From the NCBI GenBank assembly GCA_937872775.1, contig CALMUA010000247.1, forward strand, positions 1-37,693: DNA of 37,693 nt, read 5' to 3'. This document shows, piece after piece, positions 8,121 to 16,541 of this stretch (its first letter is position 1; the number at the start of each line of letters is the position of its first letter). The notes under the pieces were generated by a model. That model ran no database searches. It was given only the letters and a program-made list of their open reading frames with translations, and had not been told where the DNA came from. This stretch comes from an uncultured Ruminococcus sp. Its GTDB lineage: Bacteria > Bacillota > Clostridia > Oscillospirales > Ruminococcaceae. A program made the position numbers and the translations under genes.

Positions 8121-8858
8121 TTAAAATTTGATTGTAAGCGGTATATTTTCATTCTTTATTCTCTTTGATATTGCATCAAATGCAATAAGACTAGGAGAAC
8201 CATACGGAATAGGCTGACCGGTTCCTGTTGCAGCTACGAGCTGATAATCCTCAGGAATAACACCGATAAGCTGTACGCCTATTGTGTCTATGGTTTCGTC
8301 AAGGTCGTGAATGAGCAAGTTGTCAATAGCGAGTCTGGAAACTTTGTTTATTATAAGTCTCTGCCGCTGATTTCCTTTTGTATAAAAAGCATCAGACATC
8401 ATTTTTGCATCACGTATGCATATAGGATCAGGTGTAGTGACTACAAGTATAAGGTCTGCCTGTTGTACTATATCAAATACATGTGAATTTATTCCGGCAC
8501 CTGTATCAATTATAATGAAATCATAGTATTTCCTTATCTGAGTACATATGTTTTTAATCTGTTCTGCAATAACAACAGTAAATGGATTCTCAGGTGCACA
8601 TACAACACTGAGATTGCTTGCCATAGGGGTTTGTGTCACGGCCTGAAGAATATCGCACTGTCCTGAAAGAACATGCCCAAGGTCATATTTTATTTTGTTC
8701 TGTAGCGAAAAAATAATATCAATACAACGAAGTCCGAAATCAAGTTCAATGATTAATGTTCTGTTGCCCTGTTTGGCAAGAGAATATCCGAGCCCGGAGC
8801 AGATGGAAGTCTTTCCGGTTCCTCCTTTGCCGGAGGTAACGGCTATTACTTTAGACAT
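8121..8858 (-). CDS. MinD/ParA-family ATPase (septum-site protein MinD-like)
   Basis: A 245-residue deviant Walker ATPase. The Walker A motif is GKGGTGKTS (10-18) with the signature Lys, Walker B is IIIDTGAG near 117, and DFGLRCIDI near 39 fits MinD rather than chromosomal ParA (where DLDPQ is usual). MinD positions the division site on the membrane with MinC. Two things are odd: no minC or minE flanks it, and the C-terminus, ending ISKRIKNENIPLTIKF, is not a clear amphipathic membrane helix. It sits between the mreBCD-PBP2 block and mgsA, where the min genes lie in many clostridia, so I read it as an orphan MinD. AAAGGAG is 6 bases before the ATG, and it has its own good promoter. Confidence 0.85.
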   Translation of the reverse strand: MSKVIAVTSGKGGTGKTSICSGLGYSLAKQGNRTLIIELDFGLRCIDIIFSLQNKIKYDLGHVLSGQCDILQAVTQTPMASNLSVVCAPENPFTVVIAEQIKNICTQIRKYYDFIIIDTGAGINSHVFDIVQQADLILVVTTPDPICIRDAKMMSDAFYTKGNQRQRLIINKVSRLAIDNLLIHDLDETIDTIGVQLIGVIPEDYQLVAATGTGQPIPYGSPSLIAFDAISKRIKNENIPLTIKF

Positions 8859-8937
8859 ATTAAACTCCTTTCAATTAAGATTTAATATAGTGCTATGTCA
8901 TTTATTGGGTCGTTAATCAGATAATTTATATAATTAT

Positions 8938-8965
8938 ATTGTACCATAAATAATGATTTTGTCAA
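8938..8965 (-). promoter_or_regulatory. sigma-A promoter for minD-mgsA-hisS
   Basis: Minus strand: consensus TTGACA (8965-8960), 16-base spacer, TACAAT (8943-8938). The start would be near 8931, about 70 bases before the minD ATG. The rest of the 206-base gap down from the PBP2 stop codon is very AT-rich, with no clear terminator. Confidence 0.75.
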
Positions 8966-9064
8966 AGTCATTTTTTTATTAAATTCTAAAATTGTAGTAA
9001 TGTATGATTTGTTTATTTTGATTTGTATATATTGTATAATATATAATAAAAAACGATAGGATTA

Positions 9065-11047
9065 TCAGCTGATTTTATTGCTGTAATGAGAATTATAGGA
9101 ATCAATAATTTTTCTGACAAGATATTTGGAATCTGTGCCTTTTTCAATAACAGCAGCAAATGCGATAACAGGATCATCTGCAGGTGCAAAGCCTATTACT
9201 GTTGTATTGGTGTCCTTACTTGATGTAGTCTGAGGTGTTCCTGTTTTTATTGCTACATCATATCCCAGACCGTTAAGTGAGAACTCACCGTCAGGCGTAT
9301 TCTGTGAAGCGCCTATCATACCCTGGATTATAGATGGAAATACATAATCATAATTTGCATTTATAGTCTCTGCAACGAATGGTTCAACATCATCAATTTT
9401 GTTTCCGAGATAATCATATATGCTGTCTACAAGATGAGGCTGATATCTTACGCCTTTGTTGCCGATTGTAGATGCGAGCACCGCCATCTGAAGCGGAGTT
9501 ATCATTGTTTCAGACTGACCGATCGCTGCGTCCAGAAGATTTCCCGCATACCATGTGCCACCGAGCTCCTCTACGACTTCAGGGCATGCGACATAGCCTA
9601 CGGTATCTCCGCTTTCGAGTCCGAGATGTGTTCCGAGACCGTATAGATTTCCGTATTTCACTATGTTCTTAATTCCTGTAAGCTGTGAAAGCTCATAAAA
9701 GAATATATTGCACGATACACGGATAGCCTCTGTTACGCTTATATTTGAGTGATATCCGGTACAGTTTTTGTCTACATCAATGTATCTGTATTTCTGACCG
9801 CAGTAAAATGTACTGTCAGGTGTAATAAAGCCTTCATTAAGACCAGCTGTTGCTGTCACGGGTTTAAATGCCGAACCAGGTCGGTAAAGACCATCAGTTG
9901 CGCGGTTAAGAAGAGGTGTACCTTCACGGTTAAGAACATCTGAATAGTTTTCTATATAATCATTGAGATTATATGTCGGTGCTGTAGCAAGAGCAAGGAC
10001 GTCATTATTCTTTGCGTTAAGAACAACTATTGCTCCTGAGTTGACATCAGTCATGTCCTTAACTTCAGTATTCAGATATTTCATAAAATTTTCAAGTATA
10101 GACTGAACGTCACGCTGAAAATCATTATTTATTGTAAGTCTCAATGTGTTTCCGGGAACAGGAGGTTCTGTAATTTCAGATGATATCAAGGAATTGTTCT
10201 GTACAGTTATTTCACGGATACCGTTTTTTCCTTTAAGATAGCTTTCCATGCCTTTTTCCAGACCGCTTTTTCCGACAGAATCATTAAGAAAATATCCCAG
10301 ATTTTTAAGTTCATCATATTCCTCAGCGTAAATCGGACCTACTGTTCCGATCTCATGAGGTATAATATCTGTAACAGGATTTGTTCTGATAGCATCTTCT
10401 GCTATTTCGACTCCAGGAAGATCTACGCTCAGTTCCTTTATTTTTGATACAGTATCAATATTTATATCCTCACAAAGAGTAAAGACGTTACTCAATGAAA
10501 AATCACGTATATTCATTTCGTAACGTATTCCTGCAATTATCCTTTTTTGCTCATCAGTATAATCATCAGAGATTTTGTAGTCAACGATCAGTTTGTCAAT
10601 GCAGTTTTCTGCTGTTGCGTAGACATTTACACCTATCAGGGATTTGAACCGTGATATGTCAGATTCATCCTTGCTGGAATATTCATAGGGAAGTGATTTT
10701 GAAACAGGCAGAGAGTCATGATAATCATAACCCTCTTTTATAAGAAAATCAGCTATTTTAAAAATTACGGCGTTGGCTTTCTCGTTATCCGAAGGAAAAG
10801 AAGATTTTTCAATTGTAACATTAAAGCCAAGCTTGTTTTCAACAATCGGAACTCCGTTTACATCTTTGATTTCTCCTCTTGTTGCATGTATTATTTGCTC
10901 GGCAGTGTATGATAACGGAGTTTTCTCGGTATAATCATTGCTGTCAACTATCTGTATTTTCATAAGTTTTACACTGCCAAGTGCAGCTGTTGAAATTACA
11001 CCGCAGATAATCAGTACGGTTCTGAATCTGTCTGTAAAAATATTCAT
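9065..11047 (-). CDS. mrdA: Penicillin-binding protein 2 (elongasome transpeptidase)
   Basis: A class B peptidoglycan transpeptidase of the Rod complex, 660 residues. One N-terminal membrane helix (about 10-28) is followed by the dimerisation domain with the RGEIKDVNG motif (57-65). The transpeptidase domain has all three catalytic motifs: SAFK (392-395, nucleophile Ser), SCN (445-447) and KTG (601-603). GGTWYAGNLLDAAIGQ near 496-511 is typical of PBP2. Its place directly downstream of mreBCD (9-base gap) marks it as the elongation rather than the division enzyme. GGATG lies about 8 bases before the ATG. No rodA (SEDS partner) follows in this window. The gene ends the mre operon. Confidence 0.94.
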   Translation of the reverse strand: MNIFTDRFRTVLIICGVISTAALGSVKLMKIQIVDSNDYTEKTPLSYTAEQIIHATRGEIKDVNGVPIVENKLGFNVTIEKSSFPSDNEKANAVIFKIADFLIKEGYDYHDSLPVSKSLPYEYSSKDESDISRFKSLIGVNVYATAENCIDKLIVDYKISDDYTDEQKRIIAGIRYEMNIRDFSLSNVFTLCEDINIDTVSKIKELSVDLPGVEIAEDAIRTNPVTDIIPHEIGTVGPIYAEEYDELKNLGYFLNDSVGKSGLEKGMESYLKGKNGIREITVQNNSLISSEITEPPVPGNTLRLTINNDFQRDVQSILENFMKYLNTEVKDMTDVNSGAIVVLNAKNNDVLALATAPTYNLNDYIENYSDVLNREGTPLLNRATDGLYRPGSAFKPVTATAGLNEGFITPDSTFYCGQKYRYIDVDKNCTGYHSNISVTEAIRVSCNIFFYELSQLTGIKNIVKYGNLYGLGTHLGLESGDTVGYVACPEVVEELGGTWYAGNLLDAAIGQSETMITPLQMAVLASTIGNKGVRYQPHLVDSIYDYLGNKIDDVEPFVAETINANYDYVFPSIIQGMIGASQNTPDGEFSLNGLGYDVAIKTGTPQTTSSKDTNTTVIGFAPADDPVIAFAAVIEKGTDSKYLVRKIIDSYNSHYSNKIS

Positions 11048-11056
11048 ATTAACATC

Positions 11057-11617
11057 CTAATCCTTTATAAGAGCATCATTTTCATTTAATGTATGCATTT
11101 TGCGAAGTGTAAAATGTTTTCTGATAAATTTTATGAAAGGGTAAATAATTATCAGGGAAAAAATAGTAAGTAAAAATTCAGGCAGCATAAATTTTTTAAG
11201 TAAAATGTCTGTATTGCTGTAATCCCATATAACGTAATAGAAAAAATAGTCCAGCAGGAAACAGATTGATGAGTAAAAAATAGTAAGAATGAATATGTTG
11301 AGAAAACTTTTTCTGAGAAGATGTGTAAACAGAAGTGATGTACAGACACATCCAAGCAGAAGAAGTATAGCGTTATAGCCTATAAGTTTGCCAAGGGCTA
11401 TATCATTAAGTAGTCCGCAGAAAATTCCTGTGACAGCACTTACGAGTTCATCCTCACTCATTGAAATGCACAGAGCCAGAGGTATAAGTATTTCAGGCTT
11501 TGTGAAACTTCCGGTTGTCATAAAAATAAATGTAAACCATATAATCAGTGAAAATATGCTCCATCGCATAAGCGCAAATTTCCGCTTTCGTTTGGAGGAA
11601 ACAAGTTTAATATTCAT
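11057..11617 (-). CDS. mreD: Rod shape-determining protein MreD
   Basis: An integral membrane protein of the elongasome, 186 residues from the chosen start. A basic N-terminus (SSKRKRK) is followed by five or six hydrophobic segments, beginning at IFSLIIWFTFIFM. The GLLNDIALGKLIGYN stretch with its conserved Asp is typical of MreD. The open frame extends 36 codons further upstream inside mreC, but ATG at 11617 is preferred because GGAAAGGGCGAGG lies just before it and it opens MNIKLVSSKR. It overlaps the end of mreC by 11 bases, implying translational coupling. Confidence 0.9.
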   Translation of the reverse strand: MNIKLVSSKRKRKFALMRWSIFSLIIWFTFIFMTTGSFTKPEILIPLALCISMSEDELVSAVTGIFCGLLNDIALGKLIGYNAILLLLGCVCTSLLFTHLLRKSFLNIFILTIFYSSICFLLDYFFYYVIWDYSNTDILLKKFMLPEFLLTIFSLIIIYPFIKFIRKHFTLRKMHTLNENDALIKD

Positions 11618-12464
11618 TAACCTCGCCCTTTCCGTTGAATGAGGTAACGACCATAACACTTGTAAGCTTGGATACATCGACAAACGGTTCAAGAACAGCA
11701 AAATTTGATAAGCCGCTCTGTGCACTTCCTGTCTCGGTAACCTTGCCTACGAGATAATCAGCAGGGAAAAGTCCGCTGCTTCCTGTTGTTACAATCGTAT
11801 CACCTTTTTTGATGCTGCTGTCTTTTTCAATGTAAATTATCTGGCTTAGTCCTTCTGAGGAATATTTTATGTCACCTTCAAGTATACCTGTATCTGATTT
11901 TCCCTTTATTGTTACACCTATTGAAAGATCAGGTGAAAGAATTGTACGGACTGTGGAATATTTTTCAGAAACCTCAACAACTGAGCCAACAAGTCCGGCT
12001 GATGTTACTACCGGATCATGTATTGAAATTCCGTCATTGCTGCCTCTGTCAATTATAAATGAGCAGAACGGGTCATTTGCTGTGTATGCAATTACTTTGC
12101 ATGGAGGGGATAATGTGTAATCATTATGTTCTTCTTTTATGCCTATAAATTTTCTCAGCTCTTCAAGTTCTTTTTTTTTGTTTTCGTAATCAACCATATT
12201 GTTTCTGAGTTCACTTATTTCTGACTCAAGTTCAAGATTTTTTTCATAATATTTTTGTGAATTGAGGAAATAATCAATTTTTATGCCGAGATTGTCGGAG
12301 ATTGCAGATGAAACATAACGGAATGGTTTTGAAATGGTGTTTACAAACTGTGAACCTCCGACTGAATGACCACTTTGTGTTACTGAATACAGCATGATTC
12401 CTATAAGCATTGCAATCAGACATAAAATCAATTTGAAATTAAGACTCTTAAAAAAATCACGCAT
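11607..12464 (-). CDS. mreC: Rod shape-determining protein MreC
   Basis: Periplasm-facing scaffold of the elongasome linking MreB to the penicillin-binding proteins. It has one N-terminal membrane helix (about 10-27), a coiled coil rich in Glu, Leu and Lys (about 65-100), then the MreC beta-barrel domain with the motifs CKVIAYTANDPFCSFIIDRG, DPVVTSAGLVGSVVEV and GDTIVTTGSSGLFP. ATG at 12464 (285 residues) is chosen because GGAG lies 6 bases upstream. A TTG four codons earlier directly follows the mreB stop codon and would put that GGAG inside the gene. It sits between mreB and mreD in the usual order. Confidence 0.93.
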   Translation of the reverse strand: MRDFFKSLNFKLILCLIAMLIGIMLYSVTQSGHSVGGSQFVNTISKPFRYVSSAISDNLGIKIDYFLNSQKYYEKNLELESEISELRNNMVDYENKKKELEELRKFIGIKEEHNDYTLSPPCKVIAYTANDPFCSFIIDRGSNDGISIHDPVVTSAGLVGSVVEVSEKYSTVRTILSPDLSIGVTIKGKSDTGILEGDIKYSSEGLSQIIYIEKDSSIKKGDTIVTTGSSGLFPADYLVGKVTETGSAQSGLSNFAVLEPFVDVSKLTSVMVVTSFNGKGEVNEY

Positions 12465-12476
12465 TTTATTCTCCAA

Positions 12477-13496
12477 TCAATAGTATTTAGGTTCATATTC
12501 ACTGATGGCATCTTCATATTTTGAATAATCTTCTATTACCTTGCCAGTACCTTCAACTACACAGTCAAGAGGATATTCGGCAATATACACTGGCATTCCA
12601 GTTTCATTGTTTATAAGTGTATCAAGACCTTTGAGTAAAGCACCGCCTCCGCATAATGTTATGCCTTGCTCAATGATATCAGCAGATAATTCAGGAGGGG
12701 TCTTTTCAAGTGTTACTTTTACGGCTTCAATTATTTTGGATATAGGTTCTACAAGGGCGTCTCTTATTTCAGTTGATGTCACGGTAATGTTTTCAGGTAG
12801 TCCGTTAAGGAGATTACGTCCCTTGACTTCCATTTTTTCTACAGCATCCCCCGGATAAGCAGATCCTATCTGAACCTTTATATCCTCTGCTGTACGTTCA
12901 CCGATAAGCATATTGTATTTTTTCTTTACATAGTTAATAATGGAATTGTCAAGTTCGTCACCGGCTATTCTTATTGAACGGGATGTTACTATTCCTCCCA
13001 TGGAAATAACAGCAACCTCGCTGGTGCCGCCTCCTATATCAACTATCATATTTCCTACGGGTTCTGTAACAGGCAGGCCTGCGCCTATTGCTGCTGCCAT
13101 AGGTTCTTCTATTATATAGACTTTTTTTGCTCCTGCAAGTTCAGCTGCATCTTTTACAGCACGTCTTTCTACCGGAGTAACACCTGATGGTATACAAATA
13201 GTAACTCTTGCTTTTGTAAATAAGGTTCCCTTAAGTGACTTTTTTATAAACTCTGAAAGCATGGTTGTAGTTATATTAAAATCAGCTATTACACCGCCCT
13301 TAAGTGGCCTGACAGCAATTATTGAACCCGGTGTTTTTCCTATTACTTCTTTTGCTTCTTTTCCGACATAGCTTGCCTTTTCATCTCTTGTGTTTACAGC
13401 AACAACAGAAGGCTCCCGTATTATTATTCCTTTTCCTCTCATATATACAAGGGTATTGGCAGTACCCAGATCAATGCCTATATCTTTTGTGAACAT
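12477..13496 (-). CDS. mreB: Rod shape-determining actin homologue MreB
   Basis: Filament-forming ATPase that steers sidewall peptidoglycan synthesis, 339 residues. The actin-fold nucleotide motifs are present: phosphate 1 DIGIDLGTANTLVY (5-18), phosphate 2 NMIVDIGGGTSEVAV (about 157), the connecting motifs, and the adenosine motif CGGGALLKGLD (about 287). AAGGAG precedes the ATG. A weak promoter (TTGACT at 13576-13571 with an AT-rich -10) could lie in the 72-base gap after the DUF4321 gene, although read-through from upstream is equally possible. MreB is expected in rods; its presence with mreCD and PBP2 in a Ruminococcus-like genome suggests ovoid or elongating cells. Confidence 0.97.
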   Translation of the reverse strand: MFTKDIGIDLGTANTLVYMRGKGIIIREPSVVAVNTRDEKASYVGKEAKEVIGKTPGSIIAVRPLKGGVIADFNITTTMLSEFIKKSLKGTLFTKARVTICIPSGVTPVERRAVKDAAELAGAKKVYIIEEPMAAAIGAGLPVTEPVGNMIVDIGGGTSEVAVISMGGIVTSRSIRIAGDELDNSIINYVKKKYNMLIGERTAEDIKVQIGSAYPGDAVEKMEVKGRNLLNGLPENITVTSTEIRDALVEPISKIIEAVKVTLEKTPPELSADIIEQGITLCGGGALLKGLDTLINNETGMPVYIAEYPLDCVVEGTGKVIEDYSKYEDAISEYEPKYY

Positions 13497-13568
13497 TAGA
13501 ATTCTCCTTTTTATGTGATAAAATTAGTATATGTATTTTTTTGAATATATTATTAAAAAATTCAGATA

Positions 13569-13832
13569 TCAGTCAATAAATCTTGAAAAGATAGTATATA
13601 TAATAATTGCAGTAATGATACATATTACCTGTGCTATACTGATATCGAGTGTAAATCCGAGTGATATTGTCATAATCATAAGATCAATTGAAAGAGGTGC
13701 TTCGTGATTGAGACCTATAGAGACAGTATTTGACAGCAATGAGCTGTCAGTATGCTGTCCTATATATCCGCCTATAATAATTGAACTGATTATTAATGTT
13801 CCAAACACAAAACCTTTTTTTGTGAGTTTCAT
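13569..13832 (-). CDS. Small two-helix membrane protein (DUF4321-like)
   Basis: An 87-residue protein with a hydrophobic helix near 8-24 and another near 63-82. The ending ISLGFTLDISIAQVI, followed by a hydrophobic stretch, matches my recollection of the DUF4321 family, whose members often lie near mreB in clostridia. Function is unknown. It lies 27 bases after the U32 peptidase gene and 72 before mreB on the same strand, which suggests a link with envelope growth. AAAGGA lies about 12 bases before the ATG. Confidence 0.75.
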   Translation of the reverse strand: MKLTKKGFVFGTLIISSIIIGGYIGQHTDSSLLSNTVSIGLNHEAPLSIDLMIMTISLGFTLDISIAQVICIITAIIIYTIFSRFID

Positions 13833-13859
13833 TTTTTGAAGATTTCCTTTCTCAAGAAG

Positions 13860-15908
13860 TTACTTTATACCGCGAAAATATAAGCCGCGTGTTATTCCGG
13901 AAGGAGCAACCGGTGAGCCGTTTATATAATCTGATATAATTTTTTTGACCTGTATTTCTGTTTCATCTGTAAAATAAAGTGTAATAAAGTCAATTCCGTC
14001 AAACTCATCAGGTTTGTCTGCAAGGTAAACTGTATCTGAATTAAAAATTTCTGTATAGTCATAGCTGCATTTTACCATAAAGCTGCGGTTTGTCCTGTCA
14101 GTTATATTGTGATTGCATCTGCTGCATCCTATAGTGTTTTTAATCGGGCAGTTGGATGTAAGCATAAGAGGCAGTCTGCCATAGGCAACAATTCCGACAG
14201 GTACAGGACTATATATTTTTCTGATCTGTAAAAGCTTAAGCTCAAACGACATAGTAGAATCAGTCAGCCCAAGAGCAGAGAGAGACTTTAATGAGTATGA
14301 ATTTGCGATGTTGAGGCCAAAATCGCCATGAAGTGTAAAACCAATATCTGCTCCGGTCTTTATATATGACAGATTATTACACATAATGTGTCTGAATCCA
14401 CGTTCATACATTGTTTTCAGATCGGAAATAATTTTACGCTCATCAGTGATAAAGCGAGGCGGTTCAATAATGATCCTGCTTGTGATGTTGTCCGGAATAT
14501 TATTTTCTTTGGAGATATAGTGCATCGGAAATATTATCATGTCTATAATATCTGTATTTATGAGAGAAATCTGATCTATGTTTTCAAGTCTTATTCTGAT
14601 CAGAGGCTTGGCAGATCCTGCAATATGATTTTTTCCTTGATATGTCAGTGAAAAATCATTATCAACAAATTTATTACAGGCCTGTTCACGAAGCCTGTAT
14701 AAATTTTCTATAACATTACGTCTTATGCAGTTGATAGCAGAAGCCGGCACTGTAAGTCCTTCCTCCAGAGTGATTTTTATTTTACCAGGAGAATAGATTG
14801 TATTTCCGAGTTTTGAAAGTTGGTTTTTTATTATATCATCACTAATGGCTTTGTTCTGTGCTTTTTCAGGTATTACACCGTATACGGAAAATGAAAAATT
14901 TTCGCTGTCTGTTGCTTTAAGAATAATAGGCTTACCAGTATTTATTGTAATATCAAAATCTACTGATGAAATTTTTCTTTCTTTCTGATAAAGCTGATTA
15001 AGCTCCGGAATGACAGATGCTGAAGAAATAACATCATTTTTGTCACGCATACCGAACATGTTACATTTTTTTGAAGTAAAATATCCATCGGTAAAACCAT
15101 TCCTTGAAAATACGGATTTTAATGATTCTATATCAGGTGTTTTTCCGTCTATAGCATTTCTGTATGCTGTGACAGCTGCTGCTACATATTCAGGACGCTT
15201 CATACGTCCTTCAATTTTAAGGGAAGTAACACCAGCTTGTCTGAGCTTGTCTATATGATCTATCAGTGAAAGATCCTTTAAAGAAAGACAATTGCTGTTT
15301 GTATCAGATGATGCAGAAAACGGAAGACGACAGCTCTGTGCACAAAGTCCTCTGTTTGCACTTCTGGAACCTATCATAGCAGACATATAACACTGTCCGG
15401 AAATTGACATACACAAAGCACCATGCACAAAAACCTCTGTATCAATTCCCTCTGCGGAAATATCGGAGATAATCTCAGAAGATGCTTCACGTGAAATTAC
15501 CACCCGGGAAAATCCGAGTTTCTTTGCAAGCAGAGCTCCGTTTACAGAGTGAATGGTCATTTGTGTAGATGCATGAATATGAATATCCGGTGCAATACTT
15601 TTTATTATTAATGCTGCTCCCGGATCCTGAACTATAAACGCGTCAGGTAAAAGAGCAGCATATTTTTTTATGTCCGCTGCAAATTCATCAAGCTGAGAAT
15701 CCATGAGCATGGTGTTTACTGTTATATAAAATCTGGCATTGTAAAGGTGACAGAGCTGTATTGCCTGTTCCATTTCCATCAGATCAAAATTTGCTGCGTT
15801 TTGTCTTGCCGAAAAATTTTTTCCTCCTGCGTATACCGCATCTGCTCCGCAGCGTAATGCAGCAATAACTGATTCCATGTTTCCGGCAGGGGCAAGTAAT
15901 TCTATCAT
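13860..15908 (-). CDS. Peptidase U32 family protein (RlhA-like)
   Basis: A 682-residue U32-family protein. The N-terminal domain opens MIELLAPAGNMES and GADAVYAGG as in all U32 members. The core signature lies near 160-195, EVFVHGALCMSISGQC through GLCAQSC, holding four conserved Cys that in relatives bind an iron-sulphur cluster. A long C-terminal part follows, with LMLTSNCPIKNTIGC and DRTNRSFMVKC. Its length matches the U32 subgroup with a DUF3656 region, to which E. coli RlhA (23S rRNA cytidine hydroxylation) belongs; the name peptidase is historical. It starts 8 bases after zapA. A role in rRNA modification is inference from size and motifs only. Confidence 0.85.
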   Translation of the reverse strand: MIELLAPAGNMESVIAALRCGADAVYAGGKNFSARQNAANFDLMEMEQAIQLCHLYNARFYITVNTMLMDSQLDEFAADIKKYAALLPDAFIVQDPGAALIIKSIAPDIHIHASTQMTIHSVNGALLAKKLGFSRVVISREASSEIISDISAEGIDTEVFVHGALCMSISGQCYMSAMIGSRSANRGLCAQSCRLPFSASSDTNSNCLSLKDLSLIDHIDKLRQAGVTSLKIEGRMKRPEYVAAAVTAYRNAIDGKTPDIESLKSVFSRNGFTDGYFTSKKCNMFGMRDKNDVISSASVIPELNQLYQKERKISSVDFDITINTGKPIILKATDSENFSFSVYGVIPEKAQNKAISDDIIKNQLSKLGNTIYSPGKIKITLEEGLTVPASAINCIRRNVIENLYRLREQACNKFVDNDFSLTYQGKNHIAGSAKPLIRIRLENIDQISLINTDIIDMIIFPMHYISKENNIPDNITSRIIIEPPRFITDERKIISDLKTMYERGFRHIMCNNLSYIKTGADIGFTLHGDFGLNIANSYSLKSLSALGLTDSTMSFELKLLQIRKIYSPVPVGIVAYGRLPLMLTSNCPIKNTIGCSRCNHNITDRTNRSFMVKCSYDYTEIFNSDTVYLADKPDEFDGIDFITLYFTDETEIQVKKIISDYINGSPVAPSGITRGLYFRGIK

Positions 15909-15916
15909 GGCTGAAC

Positions 15917-16294
15917 CTAGACTTTCTTATAATTAATACTGTCTTTTAATTTTTTTAGATTAAGAGTGTCCTCAAGTTCAGTAATTTTATTTTTTAATGT
16001 TTCTATTTCACGCAGGGCACTGTCACGTTCAAGACGTGCTTTACCTGCTTCATCTACGTATTCTTTGATCTGTACACGAAGATTATCCATGCTTTCATTG
16101 CATTTGTTTATATCATCAAGTTTAGAAAGCGCAATCATCACAGAAGCAGAGTATACAGAGATATTTGTGTTGTTTCCAACCAGTTCTGAAATGTTTTTTT
16201 CCAGTTTTCTTGCCAATGCATATACATATGTCGGTTCTTCTTCTGTATGCAGACTGTATTCTTTTCCGCATATCACTACCTTTACTTTATTCAT
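15917..16294 (-). CDS. zapA: Cell division protein ZapA
   Basis: A small FtsZ-ring-associated protein that bundles FtsZ filaments. The 125-residue form starting MNKVKVVICGKEYSL is preferred. AAAGGA sits about 8 bases before ATG 16294, while the longer frame opens with a hydrophobic segment having no ribosome-binding site. The N-terminal globular ZapA domain (1-60) has TYVYALARKLEKNI, and the C-terminal half (70-120) is a coiled coil rich in Glu, Lys and Leu. It is the first gene of the zapA-U32-DUF4321-mre run. A perfect TATAAT lies about 80 bases upstream with no convincing -35. A GTGGG/CCCAC hairpin is in the leader. Confidence 0.88.
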   Translation of the reverse strand: MNKVKVVICGKEYSLHTEEEPTYVYALARKLEKNISELVGNNTNISVYSASVMIALSKLDDINKCNESMDNLRVQIKEYVDEAGKARLERDSALREIETLKNKITELEDTLNLKKLKDSINYKKV

Positions 16295-16453
16295 TAGAAT
16301 ATCCTTTCTTTTAATATTAAAATTTAAAAAAATTAGTGGGCAGAAAAAACCCCACACAAATATTATAATATATTTTTTTTACGTTGCATAGCCCTATATT
16401 CAAATTTTCATTAAAAAAATTAATTATTTTTTAAATAAAGGGAAAACAAGGGA

Positions 16454-16493
16454 AAGCCCCTGGATTGTTTATTTAAAAACGTTCCTGGGGCTT
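16454..16493 (-). terminator. Probable terminator of the LRR/dockerin gene
   Basis: AAGCCCC (16454-16460) pairs with GGGGCTT (16487-16493), extended by GG/CC after a T-T mismatch. On the minus strand it is followed by TCCCTTGTTTTCCC. It lies about 50 bases after the stop codon. Nothing else recognisable is in the gap up to zapA. Confidence 0.65.
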
Positions 16494-16541
16494 AATAATA
16501 TCATCACATTTTATGGAAAATATGAATATTTATTCTAAAAA

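Noticed and set aside
9000..9064. Terminator after the PBP2 gene
   Set aside because: Only a 4-bp GATA/TATC stem before a T run is visible, too weak to list.
11618..11725. Longer N-terminus for MreD (start at 11725)
   Set aside because: The extra 36 residues lie inside mreC in another frame, are not MreD-like and have no ribosome-binding site, whereas ATG 11617 has one.
16295..16357. Hydrophobic N-terminal extension on ZapA
   Set aside because: ZapA is cytoplasmic; the internal ATG has a good ribosome-binding site and gives the standard family length.
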